Below are positions 17,026 through 25,356 of a DNA stretch of 64,000 nucleotides, piece by piece (the first letter of the stretch is position 1; each line of letters opens with the position of its first letter). The DNA lies in NCBI RefSeq assembly GCF_039537585.1, contig NZ_BAABAU010000004.1, forward strand, positions 310,001-374,000. Direction: 5' to 3'. This DNA comes from Frondihabitans peucedani (GTDB lineage Bacteria > Actinomycetota > Actinomycetes > Actinomycetales > Microbacteriaceae). Both the position numbers and the translations under genes were made by a program. The notes beneath the pieces were generated by a model that had not been told where the DNA came from, searched no databases, and saw only the letters and a program-made list of their open reading frames with translations.

Positions 17026-18654
17026 GTGAAGGCCGCCACCGCTCTCCGACGGGCCGCTCCCGGCCTCGAGCGGTCGATCGCGCGGGCTCTGCACTCCGAG
17101 CTCCGGGCGTTCTGGCGTCGCCGGCCGGTCGATCCGGGTCTCGTCCTCTTCGAGTCGTTCGACGGCAACGGAGCCCTGTGCAATCCGGAAGCGCTGTTCA
17201 GGGCGCTCATCGCCGATCCTGCGTTCTCGGCTCTCACATTCGTCTGGTCGCTCCGCGCCGGCCACGACGGCGACATCGTCCTCCGAGACTTCCGGGGCGA
17301 CCCGCGGGTCCGGTTCGTTCGGCCGGGTTCGTCCGGGTACGAGAGAGCCGTGGCGACGGCCGGGCACCTCGTCACCAACGCGACGTTCCCCCGCTGGTTC
17401 AGCCGCCGGCCTGGTCAGGTCGTGGTGAACACGTGGCACGGAACGCCCCTCAAGAAGATGGGCTTCGACATCGGCGACCAGCCCGCGCGGGTCGCCAACG
17501 TGCTCCGGAACTTCCTGCACGCCGACTATCTCCTCTCGACGGGTCCCTACATGACGTCGACGATGTACCTCGGAGCCCACGCGCTCGACGGCCTCTACGA
17601 CGGACGGATCCTGGAGGTCGGCTCGCCCCGGGTCGACGCGCAGTTCGCGGGCCAGGACTCGACGGGACGCACTCTCGAGGCCCTGCATGCCGCCGGCATC
17701 GACCCCGAGCACCGGCAGCTGGTGCTCTTCGCCCCGACCTGGAAGGGCACGAACTTCTCGCGCCCCCTCGATGACGCTCGGCTCGTGCTGTCGCAGACGC
17801 GCGAGCTCCAGACGCGCCTCGGCGATGCCTACCGGGTCGTGCTGAAAGCGCATCAGGCGGTCCACGAGTCGGTGCGCGGGCGAGTCGAGTCGGGCCTGCT
17901 CGTTCCCAACGACATCCCGACGAACGCGGTACTCGCCGTGACCGATCAGCTCGTCACCGACTACTCGAGCATCTTCTTCGACTTCCTGACCACCGGGCGA
18001 CCGATCCACTTCCTCGTGCCCGACATCGGCGACTACGACGGGTACCGGGGTCTCTACCTCCAGCCCGACACGTGGCCGGGACGCGTGACGACCACGGTCG
18101 AGGAGCTCGCCGCGTCGATCCTGTCGGCGCCCGATCCGGTCGCTGACGAGAGAGCACAGGAAGCCCGCGCGACATTCGCGCCCCTCGAGGACGGCCACGC
18201 CACCGAGCGCGTCCTCGACGAGGTGTTCCGCAACCCGCGCCCCGTGTCTCCCGTCAGCCCCCGAGACCCGTCGGCCAAGCCCAGAGTCGTGGTCCTGGCA
18301 GGGGGGCCGCCGACCAGCTGGGCCCCGGCGCAGACGGATGCCGCCGTGGCTTCGATCGACCTCGGTGCCGTCGATGTGACGGTGGTCGTCTCCGACTCCC
18401 GCCGGGCGCCCTTCGTGGCGTGGCAGAAGAGCCTCGATCCCAGGATCCGCGTCCTGGTGCGTCAGGGCGAGATCGGCGGCTCGAAATCGTGGGCGCTCCT
18501 TGAACGCCTGGGTGCACGTCGCCCCGCCGCCCACTGGAGTGCCGAGTGGACGCGGCTGTTCGGCCTCTCCCGCATCGACGAGGTCCGCTGCGCCAGCGAC
18601 GACCCCTTCTGGCGTCGGCTGGCCAGGGCAGGATCCTCGCCGGCGAGGACGTGA
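17026..18654 (+). CDS. TagB/TagF-like CDP-glycerol glycerophosphotransferase, truncated relative to fusion paralogue
   Basis: A 542-aa protein colinear with the first 540 residues of the 836-aa enzyme at 7930-10440: NTWHGTPLKKMGFD near 134 and LVTDYSSIFFDF near 308. The match continues through the linker (GGSKSW... then SAEWTRLFGLSRIDEV... DPFW near 530, matching MNGSKL..., DDEWQRCFGASRFDVV... SPFW in the fusion) and then stops, so the GT4 half is missing. The glycerophosphotransferase domain is intact. GTG start. About 490 bases of gene-free DNA follow. Either a deletion has removed the second half or the linker is a domain of its own. Confidence 0.85.
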   Translation: MKAATALRRAAPGLERSIARALHSELRAFWRRRPVDPGLVLFESFDGNGALCNPEALFRALIADPAFSALTFVWSLRAGHDGDIVLRDFRGDPRVRFVRPGSSGYERAVATAGHLVTNATFPRWFSRRPGQVVVNTWHGTPLKKMGFDIGDQPARVANVLRNFLHADYLLSTGPYMTSTMYLGAHALDGLYDGRILEVGSPRVDAQFAGQDSTGRTLEALHAAGIDPEHRQLVLFAPTWKGTNFSRPLDDARLVLSQTRELQTRLGDAYRVVLKAHQAVHESVRGRVESGLLVPNDIPTNAVLAVTDQLVTDYSSIFFDFLTTGRPIHFLVPDIGDYDGYRGLYLQPDTWPGRVTTTVEELAASILSAPDPVADERAQEARATFAPLEDGHATERVLDEVFRNPRPVSPVSPRDPSAKPRVVVLAGGPPTSWAPAQTDAAVASIDLGAVDVTVVVSDSRRAPFVAWQKSLDPRIRVLVRQGEIGGSKSWALLERLGARRPAAHWSAEWTRLFGLSRIDEVRCASDDPFWRRLARAGSSPART

Positions 18655-19141
18655 GCTCTATCCACCGCTAGACGACGACCGGGGGAAGCGCAACCGTTGG
18701 CGCCGCGTTTCGTCGCCATCGCGACCATAGACACCCTCGGCGCTGAGGAGGTACGGACGGGTACGACTTACGCTCAAGAAACCAGGGGCATTCGAGCCAA
18801 GAGCGGAAGCGGAACGAAATCTGGGGAGAAACCCTGAAGTTTGAAACGTCTCTGAGAGCGGTATCAACCGCTGATAATATATATTAAGTCAAATATGGGA
18901 CCTCCGACGCAATTTGGGAGGGTCGTGCCCCCCGACGATGTCAAAAAACCGCTGCGACTGCCGATCGGTCTCGTACACGGCTCCGTGAGTCACGGGCTCT
19001 GGGGGAAGCGGGGAGAAGTCCTCCTTAGGACACGACTCCGCCGCTCAGGGGTACGTCCGAAGTCATCCCGAGACCCTAGCGCGCGTCCAACGGCCACTCC
19101 GAACGGCTCCGGTCTGTGATGCCGCCCCGGGAATCACACCT
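18655..19141. other. 487-base gene-free stretch with an AT-rich patch
   Basis: No convincing coding frame; the 74-aa frame at 18895-19119 has no family look. It contains the inverted repeat listed at 18858-18873 and directly after it a run of about 25 bases with almost no G or C (18874-18898), striking in this high-GC DNA. Several short GC-rich hairpins follow. It lies where the GT4 half of the upstream paralogue would be expected. Confidence 0.45.
18858..18873. promoter_or_regulatory. inverted repeat AGCGGT-N4-ACCGCT before AT-rich patch
   Basis: AGCGGTATCAACCGCT is a perfect 6-bp inverted repeat with a 4-base centre, followed at once by GATAATATATATTAAG. It could be an operator next to an extended -10 element or the end of a transcript; no gene clearly depends on it. 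Confidence 0.35.
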
Positions 19142-20140
19142 TCACGAACCATCCCCGTCGTCACCATCGAGCCACTTCGATTCGAGGTGGTCGGCGATGA
19201 CGCGGCGCCGAGTGCCGGAGTGCGAACGGAGCACCAGCGACTCGGTGCGGATCATGCCCTTGCTGCGGGAGACGCCCGCCACGAGAGCGCCGTCGGTCAC
19301 GCCGGTCGCGACGAAGTAGGTGTTGTCGCCGGTGACGAGGTCGTCCTGGTCGAGGATCCGGTCGAGGTCGTGGCCCGCGTCGAGGGCCTTCTGGCGCTCG
19401 GCGTCGTCTTTCGGCTTGAGACGGCCCTGGATGACGCCGCCCAGCGCCTTGACGGCGCACGCCGTGATGATGCCCTCGGGGGTGCCGCCCACGCCGACGC
19501 ACATGTCGATGCGCGACTCGGGACGCGCGGCGTTGATGCCGCCGGCGACGTCGCCGTCGAGGAGGAGCCGGGTGCCGGCACCCGCCGCGCGGATGTCGGC
19601 GATGAGCTGCTTGTGGCGGGGCCGGTCGAGCACGGCGATCTGCATCTCGGCCACCGGGATGCCCTTGGCCTCGGCCAGCGCGCGGATGTTGTCGCCGATG
19701 GGGCGGCTGAGGTCGATGACGCCCTTGCCCTCGGGGCCGGTGACGATCTTGTCCATGTAGAACACGGCGCTGGGGTCGTACATCGTGCCGCGGTCGGACA
19801 CGGCGATGACCGACACGGCGTTCATGCGGCCGGTGGCGGTCAGCGAGGTGCCGTCGATCGGGTCGACGGCGATGTCGAACGAGGCGCCGTTGCCGGTCCC
19901 GACGTGCTCGCCGTTGTAGAGCATCGGGGCGGCGTCCTTCTCGCCCTCGCCGATCACGACGACGCCGTCGAAGTCGACGGTGCCGAGGAACTTGCGCATC
20001 GCGTCGACCGCGGCGCCGTCGGCGAGGTTCTTCTCGCCGCGCCCGATCCACGGTGCCGCGCGGATCGCGGCGGCCTCCGTGGCCCGCACCAGCTCCATCC
20101 CGAGGTTCCGGTCGGGGTGCGTGAACAGGGTTCCGCTCAT
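19142..20140 (-). CDS. glpX: class II fructose-1,6-bisphosphatase
   Basis: A 332-aa GlpX protein. Marks: [12 protein letters not shown] and DPIDGTSL (metal and phosphate binding as in the Li-sensitive phosphatase fold), GRMNAVSV, and [18 protein letters not shown]. It dephosphorylates fructose 1,6-bisphosphate in gluconeogenesis in the cytosol. ATG 20140 (MSGTLFTHP) is chosen; an in-frame extension of 44 codons upstream has no family similarity. The ribosome site is weak (AGAAAG at a long spacing). The gene stands alone, with a long upstream region containing a LacI-type half-orphan operator. Confidence 0.95.
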   Translation of the reverse strand: MSGTLFTHPDRNLGMELVRATEAAAIRAAPWIGRGEKNLADGAAVDAMRKFLGTVDFDGVVVIGEGEKDAAPMLYNGEHVGTGNGASFDIAVDPIDGTSLTATGRMNAVSVIAVSDRGTMYDPSAVFYMDKIVTGPEGKGVIDLSRPIGDNIRALAEAKGIPVAEMQIAVLDRPRHKQLIADIRAAGAGTRLLLDGDVAGGINAARPESRIDMCVGVGGTPEGIITACAVKALGGVIQGRLKPKDDAERQKALDAGHDLDRILDQDDLVTGDNTYFVATGVTDGALVAGVSRSKGMIRTESLVLRSHSGTRRRVIADHLESKWLDGDDGDGS

Positions 20141-20423
20141 AGTGTCTGCTTTCTTTCGAGACGAACGATTGACGATGACGAAGGACCAGGATTTCGTAGG
20201 CCAAGTGCCATGAGTGGGTGGTGGGCGTCCACACCACACTCCGCGAGCGACTGCTAAGTAGTTGACATGCAAAGCCGTTTAGGAGCGCAGAGATCCGGCG
20301 TCTGGCGTGATGATGCGTTTACTTTGCCCGCGCTCTCGCCGCCATCCGTTTAATCGGTGCCAGGGATTTGCTGTCCGTTGAAGCGCCGAGCCTCTCTAGC
20401 GTGCAGGCACCCGTGCCTGTTCT

Positions 20424-20437
20424 CGAAAGCGTTTCCA
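20424..20437 (-). promoter_or_regulatory. LacI-family-type operator
   Basis: Minus strand TGGAAACGCTTTCG fits the LacI-family pattern TGNAANCGNTTNCA at all defined positions but the last. It lies 284 bases upstream of glpX and just past the SDR gene's end; the nearest LacI regulator gene is 18 kb away, so the regulator is unknown. Confidence 0.4.
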
Positions 20438-20450
20438 GAACAACCGGCGA

Positions 20451-20468
20451 CTCGGCTCGCCAGCCGAG
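20451..20468 (-). terminator. hairpin after SDR gene
   Basis: CTCGGCT-CGCC-AGCCGAG, a perfect 7-bp stem with a 4-base loop, begins 2 bases after the SDR stop. No T-run follows on the minus strand, so it would be an I-shaped actinobacterial terminator or a 3' stabiliser. Confidence 0.45.
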
Positions 20469-20470
20469 CT

Positions 20471-21145
20471 TTATTCTCGACCGTCCTCGAGTGGGATCAG
20501 CATGGTGCGGAAAGGGCCAGCGGCGGCGTGTAGGGCCCAAATACGTTCGGCGACATCGTCGATACCATTGTCAAGGCGCAGCTTAGGAATGCCTCCGGGA
20601 ATGACCAGCTGCGCGACATGAATGCCCTCGTCTCTCAGCGCGTCATGGAGCATGAGTCCGTAAGCGCTTTCAGCCGGGAAGGCGACCGAAGTGCCAGCGA
20701 AGTCGGGGCGCGCTTTCACCGATGTTCCTCCGTTAATCAAGATGATGCTGCCTTGCCCGGCTTCGCGCATTGCTGGCAGGACAGTCCGCGCTGCCAGTAC
20801 AAAGCCGAGAAGGGAAAACTGGAGAGCTTCTGATGCCAATTCCACTGTCAGGTCCAGGACCGGCTTCAGATACTCACGTGCCGGGAGTGGGCTGTACTGC
20901 AAAACGGTTATGCTTCCGAGTTCGTTGGCAACGAGGGTGAGTGCGGCTTCCAGTTCGTGGGGACCAAGAACGTCGGCCACATAGCCACGAGCAGTTATGC
21001 CCATGGCTTCAAGTTCTTCGACCATGCTGTCGAGCTTGGATCGAGTTCTCGAGAGCAGGGCTACGGTGAAACCTTGGAGACCAAATCGTCGGGCAACTGC
21101 TGCACCCAGTCCCGGTCCGGCTCCGATGATGGCGATAACCGGCAC
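20471..21145 (-). CDS. atypical short-chain dehydrogenase/reductase-like protein
   Basis: A 224-aa Rossmann protein with the SDR nucleotide site GAGPGLG at the start and LLSRT after strand 2 (suggesting NADP). The catalytic segment is altered: where SDRs have Y-x-x-x-K, the aligned stretch reads AFPAESAYGLML, with Phe for Tyr and Ser for Lys by my alignment. It may bind a nucleotide without normal SDR chemistry, or use a shifted Tyr. GTG start with GGAG 7 bases upstream. It lies downstream of the sugar-locus terminator (21305-21354) and is probably transcribed separately. Confidence 0.7.
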   Translation of the reverse strand: MPVIAIIGAGPGLGAAVARRFGLQGFTVALLSRTRSKLDSMVEELEAMGITARGYVADVLGPHELEAALTLVANELGSITVLQYSPLPAREYLKPVLDLTVELASEALQFSLLGFVLAARTVLPAMREAGQGSIILINGGTSVKARPDFAGTSVAFPAESAYGLMLHDALRDEGIHVAQLVIPGGIPKLRLDNGIDDVAERIWALHAAAGPFRTMLIPLEDGRE

Positions 21146-21304
21146 AATTTTCTCCTTCAGCTGGTGGTCACGTGTTCAGTTCGTGCAGATTGGGTTCGGA
21201 AGGTGACTCACTTCGCGACTGACGCAATGTAGGAGAGTCCCAACAGTTGCGGCGGTCTAAGCCAACCAAGACGCGGGAGTGCGCTGTAATCACGTTTCAG
21301 GAGA

Positions 21305-21354
21305 ACGGGTCGGACTCTGCACGGGCGTAATTACCGCGGAGAAGTCCGACCCGT
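21305..21354 (-). terminator. long hairpin after rbsD
   Basis: Two arms of 12 bases, ACGGGTCGGACT (21305-21316) and AGTCCGACCCGT (21343-21354), are perfect complements. The structure begins 16 bases past the rbsD stop and probably ends the eight-gene sugar transcript. Confidence 0.6.
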
Positions 21355-21370
21355 CCTGCGTCTCCGTCCC

Positions 21371-21775
21371 TTAGAACGGTGCTGCCGAATACAGGAGAAC
21401 GTTCGAGTAGGGCGAGTACTCGCCGGTCCGCACGATCGCGCGGGCGTCGTGCGTGTTCCGCTTGAACTCCGCGTGCGGCACGAGCACAAGCTCGACGCCG
21501 ACGACCCGGAGTCGCTCACGCAGTCCGGCGAGCATGGCCGGGTTCTCGTCGGCCATCTCCGCCGAGCCGATGGCCCGCTCGACGACGAACTCGGCCAGGA
21601 TGCGGTCGAGCACGTCGAAGAAGGCCGGCGTGCCGGGCACGAAGGCGAGGTCGACCCGCTCGACCGCGGTCGGGATGGGCAGCCCGGCATCGGCGATCAC
21701 GAGACCGTCGGTGTGGCCGAACTCCCCGAGCACCCGCGTCAGCTGCGGGTGGATGATGCCGGTGGTCGTCCTCAC
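21371..21775 (-). CDS. rbsD: D-ribose pyranase (RbsD family)
   Basis: A 134-aa RbsD protein: the catalytic His in FGHTD, the segment ADAGLPIP, and the end RTGEYSPYSNVLLYS are all conserved. RbsD interconverts pyranose and furanose forms of ribose or a similar sugar so that a kinase or dehydrogenase can act on it. Start is GTG 21775, which overlaps the epimerase stop as GTGA; a longer frame has unrelated N-terminal residues. Last gene of the operon running from 29564. Its presence argues that a free sugar, not only a sugar acid, enters this pathway. Confidence 0.92.
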   Translation of the reverse strand: MRTTTGIIHPQLTRVLGEFGHTDGLVIADAGLPIPTAVERVDLAFVPGTPAFFDVLDRILAEFVVERAIGSAEMADENPAMLAGLRERLRVVGVELVLVPHAEFKRNTHDARAIVRTGEYSPYSNVLLYSAAPF

Positions 21776-22650
21776 AGGGCGTGACCCTCGGAGTCGAGGT
21801 AGTCGCGCCATGAGCGCTTCGGGGTCCAGCCGAGCACGCGCTGCGCCTTGGCCGACGAGATGCCGGAGGCGTCGACGCGGTCGAGGGGGCGCAGCTCGAT
21901 CTTGTCGCCGTAGTACTTCTCGAGGACGGCTGCGAAGTCGTGTCCGCCGACGTTGTCGGGCGAAGCGATATAGAACACCTCGTGGCCGGGGAGGTCCGAC
22001 TCGGCCGCGAGAACGATCGCGTCGGCGAGGTCGTACACGTCGATGTAGCTCCAGAGATTCGGGCTCAGGACACTGGCGTCGCGCACCTGCGGTCCGAGGT
22101 TCTGCTCGTAGTTGCCCTCGTTCTGCACCCAGCTCGGGCGCAGCGAGATCACGCTGATGTCGGAGCGCTCGACGGCCGCGTTCATGAGCTGCTCGCCGAA
22201 CGTCTTCGAGAGCGCGTAGGGATCCTGCGGGTGCACGGGGTGCTCCTCGTCGACCGGCGCGTAGTCGGGCAGGAACGGGCGCTCAGGGAAGAAGAAACCG
22301 GGGACGGTCTCGCTCGAGATGTTGACGAAACGCTTGACCCCGAAGCGGACGGCCGCCTCGAGCACGTTGAAGGTCGACATCAGGTTGGTCTGGAAGACGA
22401 CGTGCGGCGGGTTGCCGGTCGGCTCGGGGATCGCGGCCACGTGGACGACGACGTCGGCTCCGCGCACGACGGCGTAGGCCTGCCCCGCGTCGGTGAGGTC
22501 GGCCATCTGGTAGGCCGCGGATCCTTCGGGCTTGCGCTCGAAGCCCGGGCGCGTGAGGTCGACGGCGAGCACCTCGTGTCCGGCGTCGAGCAGGGCCTGG
22601 GTGGCGGCGCGGCCGACCTTGCCGTGGGCTCCGGTGATGACGATCTTCAT
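21772..22650 (-). CDS. NAD-dependent epimerase/dehydratase-like sugar oxidoreductase
   Basis: A 292-aa extended-SDR protein. TGAHGKVG near residue 7 binds the nucleotide, and DPYALSK (about 150) holds the YxxxK pair. The set resembles NAD-dependent aldose or uronate dehydrogenases and epimerases; the exact reaction cannot be read. It fits oxidation of an imported sugar to a lactone, which would then feed the acid-sugar enzymes of the operon (inference). ATG 22650 with AAGGAA upstream is chosen; a longer frame runs into the permease gene. Overlaps rbsD by GTGA. Confidence 0.8.
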   Translation of the reverse strand: MKIVITGAHGKVGRAATQALLDAGHEVLAVDLTRPGFERKPEGSAAYQMADLTDAGQAYAVVRGADVVVHVAAIPEPTGNPPHVVFQTNLMSTFNVLEAAVRFGVKRFVNISSETVPGFFFPERPFLPDYAPVDEEHPVHPQDPYALSKTFGEQLMNAAVERSDISVISLRPSWVQNEGNYEQNLGPQVRDASVLSPNLWSYIDVYDLADAIVLAAESDLPGHEVFYIASPDNVGGHDFAAVLEKYYGDKIELRPLDRVDASGISSAKAQRVLGWTPKRSWRDYLDSEGHAL

Positions 22651-22736
22651 GGTTGTTCCTTCGGTAGGTGTCGCCCGATGAAGGACGACGCGGGATGGAT
22701 CGAGGGTCGATGGATCGAGGGTCGATGACTCGAAGG

Positions 22737-23780
22737 TCAGCGGCGCTTGCGCCACATGTTGAGGGCGACGGCGGCCACGATGATGACACCGCTGAAGACC
22801 TGCTGCCAGTAGGCCGAGATGCCGAGCAGGATGAGGGCGTTCTGAATGAGCAGGAGCAGCGTCGTTCCGAGCGCGGTTCCGAGGATTCCGCCCACGCCGC
22901 CGAAGAGGCTGGCACCGCCGATGACGGCCGCGCCGATGGCCAGGAGTTCGTACCCCGAGCCTGCGGCGGGTTGCCCGACGCTGAGCCGCGCGGTCTCGAG
23001 AATACCCGAGAGCGACGCGAGGGTCGCCGAGATCATGAAGACGGCGATCTTGACGCGGCGCACGCGGATGCCGGAGAGCTTCGCGGCCTCCTCGTTCGAG
23101 CCGACGAAGAAGACGTGCCGACCGAAGGTGGTCCGGCTCAGCACGATGTGCGCGACGATCGCCACGACGGCGGCCACCCAGACCGGGATCGGGATTGCGA
23201 CGAGGTTACCCTGGCCGAGGTTCAAAAATCCTGCGGGGAACCCGGAGATCGTCGACCCGCTCGTGATTCCGAGGGCGAGACCGCGCGCCACCGCGAGCAT
23301 TCCCAGCGTCACGACGAACGAGGGGATGCCGACGTACGCGTTGATGATGCCGTTGACCAGACCGACCACCGCGCCCGCCACGAGGGCGAGCACGACCGCG
23401 AGAGCCGGCGGGAATCCGAGGGTCACCATGAACTCGCCCGAGAGCACGCTCACCAGCGCCACGATCGACCCGACCGAGAGGTCGATGCCTCCGATCAGGA
23501 TGACGAAGGTCATGCCGGTGCTGATGATGAGGGCGAGCGCGATCTGCCGCCCGATCACGGTCAGGTTGCCCGAGGTGAGGAAGTACGGCGAGGCGAACGA
23601 CAGGGCGATGATGAGCAGGATCACGACCGCGGCCAGGGTCGACTCTCGGGCCCGGACGACGCGGAGCCCGCCGGCTCGTAGCCGTTCGAGGGGGGTTTGG
23701 ACAGACCTCTCGGTGCCCGCGCCCGAGGGCTTGGTGACGACGGCGGTGTCGTTGTTCACGGTGTCTCCTTCGATGGTCAT
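22737..23780 (-). CDS. sugar ABC transporter permease (RbsC-like)
   Basis: A 347-aa permease of the ribose/xylose class with about ten membrane segments, GGIDLSVGSIVAL in the middle and IGGASLFGGVGGILGT near the end, both typical of RbsC proteins. A 40-residue cytosolic N-tail is present. It forms the membrane pore with the ATPase encoded just upstream; the ATG overlaps the ATPase stop as ATGA, with GAGGAG before it. Confidence 0.9.
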   Translation of the reverse strand: MTIEGDTVNNDTAVVTKPSGAGTERSVQTPLERLRAGGLRVVRARESTLAAVVILLIIALSFASPYFLTSGNLTVIGRQIALALIISTGMTFVILIGGIDLSVGSIVALVSVLSGEFMVTLGFPPALAVVLALVAGAVVGLVNGIINAYVGIPSFVVTLGMLAVARGLALGITSGSTISGFPAGFLNLGQGNLVAIPIPVWVAAVVAIVAHIVLSRTTFGRHVFFVGSNEEAAKLSGIRVRRVKIAVFMISATLASLSGILETARLSVGQPAAGSGYELLAIGAAVIGGASLFGGVGGILGTALGTTLLLLIQNALILLGISAYWQQVFSGVIIVAAVALNMWRKRR

Positions 23781-25291
23781 GAAATCGGCTCCTCTACGCC
23801 GGTGGCGAGAGCCATGATCTGTTTCTCGGTGGCGCCCTCGGCGACGATCTCGCCCACGCCGTAGCCCTCGCGCAGGACGACGATGCGATCGGCGAGGCCG
23901 AGCACCTCCGTGAGCTCGGAGGAGATGACGAGAACGGCGACGCCCTCGGCGGCGACCTCACGGATCAGGTGGTAGATCTCGGCTTTGGCGCCGACGTCGA
24001 CGCCGCGGGTCGGCTCGTCGAGGATCAAGACGCGCGGCTTCTTCGCGAGCCAGCGCGCCAGGACGACCTTCTGCTGGTTGCCACCGCTGAGGGTTCCGGC
24101 GGCGACCTCGATCGCGGACGAGCGCAGGTTGAGCTGACCGGCGTGGTGACCGGCGAGCGCGCGGTCCTTTCGGTGCGAGACGAAAGCCATTCTGCTGATC
24201 GACGTCAGCGATGCCGACGAAATGTTCTCGCGGACGGGGAGCCCGAGGAACAGGCCCTGGTTCTTCCGGTCCTCCGGGACGAAGCCGATGCCCGCGTCGA
24301 TGGCCTCGGAGGGCGTCCGGAGCGCGGCCGGTTTGCCGTCGAGGAGGATCTCACCAGCCTTGCGGGCCTGGGCTCCGAAGACGGCGAGGGCGGCGTCGCT
24401 CCGGCCCGCGCCGATGAGCCCGGCCAGGACGACGATCTCGCCGGGATCGACCGAGAAGCTGACGTCGTGCAGGAGGCGCCCGGAGGCTAGGTTCTTGACC
24501 TCGAGTGCGGGTCGGGCCGAGACGGGGACGGCGGTCTCGCGGGTTCCGTAGAGGTCTTCGAGTTCGCGCCCGACCATCATCTGGACGATGTCGCTCGGGG
24601 TGGTGTCGGCGGCTTCTCGGACGCCGACGACGGCACCGTCTCGGAGGACGGTGATCCGGTCGGCGATCTCGTAGATCTCGCGCATGCGGTGCGACACGTA
24701 GACGACGCTGACGCCCGAGGAGCGGAGGCGCCGCACGAGGGTGAGGAGGGTATCGACCTCCTCCTCGGTCAGCGACGAGGTGGGTTCGTCCATGACGACC
24801 AGGCGCGCCTCTACGAGGAGCGCCTTGGCAATCTCGACCATCTGTCGGAGCGCGATGTTCAGGTCGCCGACGAGCGTCCGCGGATTCAAGTCGATGCCGA
24901 GCCCGTCGAGGAGCGCTTTCGAGCCCCGGTCCATCGCTTTGAAGTCGACCGTGCCCCAGCGGGTCTTCGGCTCGCGACCGACGTAGATGTTCTCGGCAAC
25001 GCTGAGGTCGCTTGCGAGGTTGAGCTCCTGATAGATGACGGCGATGCCGGCCTCCTGGGAGTCGCGGGGAACCTGGATGTCGACCGTCCGGCCGTCGACT
25101 TCGATGGTTCCCTCGTCGGCGCGCTGAGCGCCGGCCAGGATCTTGAGGAGGGTGCTTTTGCCGGCACCGTTCTCGCCGACGAGCGCCATCACCTCGCCGG
25201 GTCGGACCGCGAGAGAGACGTCGCTGAGGGCGATGACTCCTGGGTAGCGCTTGACGATGCCGTGCATCGCCACGAGCGGTATTTCGGTCAT
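23777..25291 (-). CDS. sugar ABC transporter ATPase (RbsA-like, two nucleotide-binding domains)
   Basis: A 504-aa tandem ATPase. First domain: Walker A GENGAGKST (about 39), Q-loop YQELNL, Walker B VVMDEPTSSL. Its signature is altered (NIALRQMVEIAKAL). Second domain: degenerate Walker A GLIGAGRSD, signature LSGGNQQKVVLARWL, Walker B LILDEPTRGVD. This asymmetry is normal for RbsA/MglA/XylG. Works with the permease and binding protein to import a monosaccharide-sized ligand. ATG 25291 is chosen (MTEIPLV) with GAGGAC upstream; the longer frame overlaps the binding-protein gene. Confidence 0.92.
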   Translation of the reverse strand: MTEIPLVAMHGIVKRYPGVIALSDVSLAVRPGEVMALVGENGAGKSTLLKILAGAQRADEGTIEVDGRTVDIQVPRDSQEAGIAVIYQELNLASDLSVAENIYVGREPKTRWGTVDFKAMDRGSKALLDGLGIDLNPRTLVGDLNIALRQMVEIAKALLVEARLVVMDEPTSSLTEEEVDTLLTLVRRLRSSGVSVVYVSHRMREIYEIADRITVLRDGAVVGVREAADTTPSDIVQMMVGRELEDLYGTRETAVPVSARPALEVKNLASGRLLHDVSFSVDPGEIVVLAGLIGAGRSDAALAVFGAQARKAGEILLDGKPAALRTPSEAIDAGIGFVPEDRKNQGLFLGLPVRENISSASLTSISRMAFVSHRKDRALAGHHAGQLNLRSSAIEVAAGTLSGGNQQKVVLARWLAKKPRVLILDEPTRGVDVGAKAEIYHLIREVAAEGVAVLVISSELTEVLGLADRIVVLREGYGVGEIVAEGATEKQIMALATGVEEPIS

Positions 25292-25317
25292 GGAAAAGTC
25301 CTCGTCTGGAGGTGAGC

Positions 25318-25349
25318 CGGGCCGCGCCGCCCTCGAGCGGCGCGGCCCG
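25318..25349 (-). terminator. GC-rich hairpin between binding-protein and ATPase genes
   Basis: A 13-bp perfect stem (arms beginning CGGGCCGCG and ending CGCGGCCCG) with a 6-base loop fills the gap just after the binding-protein stop. In such operons a hairpin here usually protects the upstream message or lowers read-through, giving more binding protein than ATPase. A full terminator is unlikely since the operon continues. Confidence 0.6.
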
Positions 25350-25356
25350 AGCCGAT

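Larger units (their letters stand above)
20141..20470. other. 330-base upstream region of glpX / downstream region of SDR gene
   Basis: No gene. It holds the hairpins at 20404-20419 (CAGGCAC-CC-GTGCCTG) and 20451-20468 and the LacI-type site at 20424-20437. The glpX promoter should lie at the left end; no clear -10/-35 pair was seen on the minus strand. Confidence 0.5.

Noticed and set aside
18895-19119. 74-aa plus frame after the AT-rich patch
   Set aside because: No family look and poor ribosome site, despite a promoter-like sequence before it.
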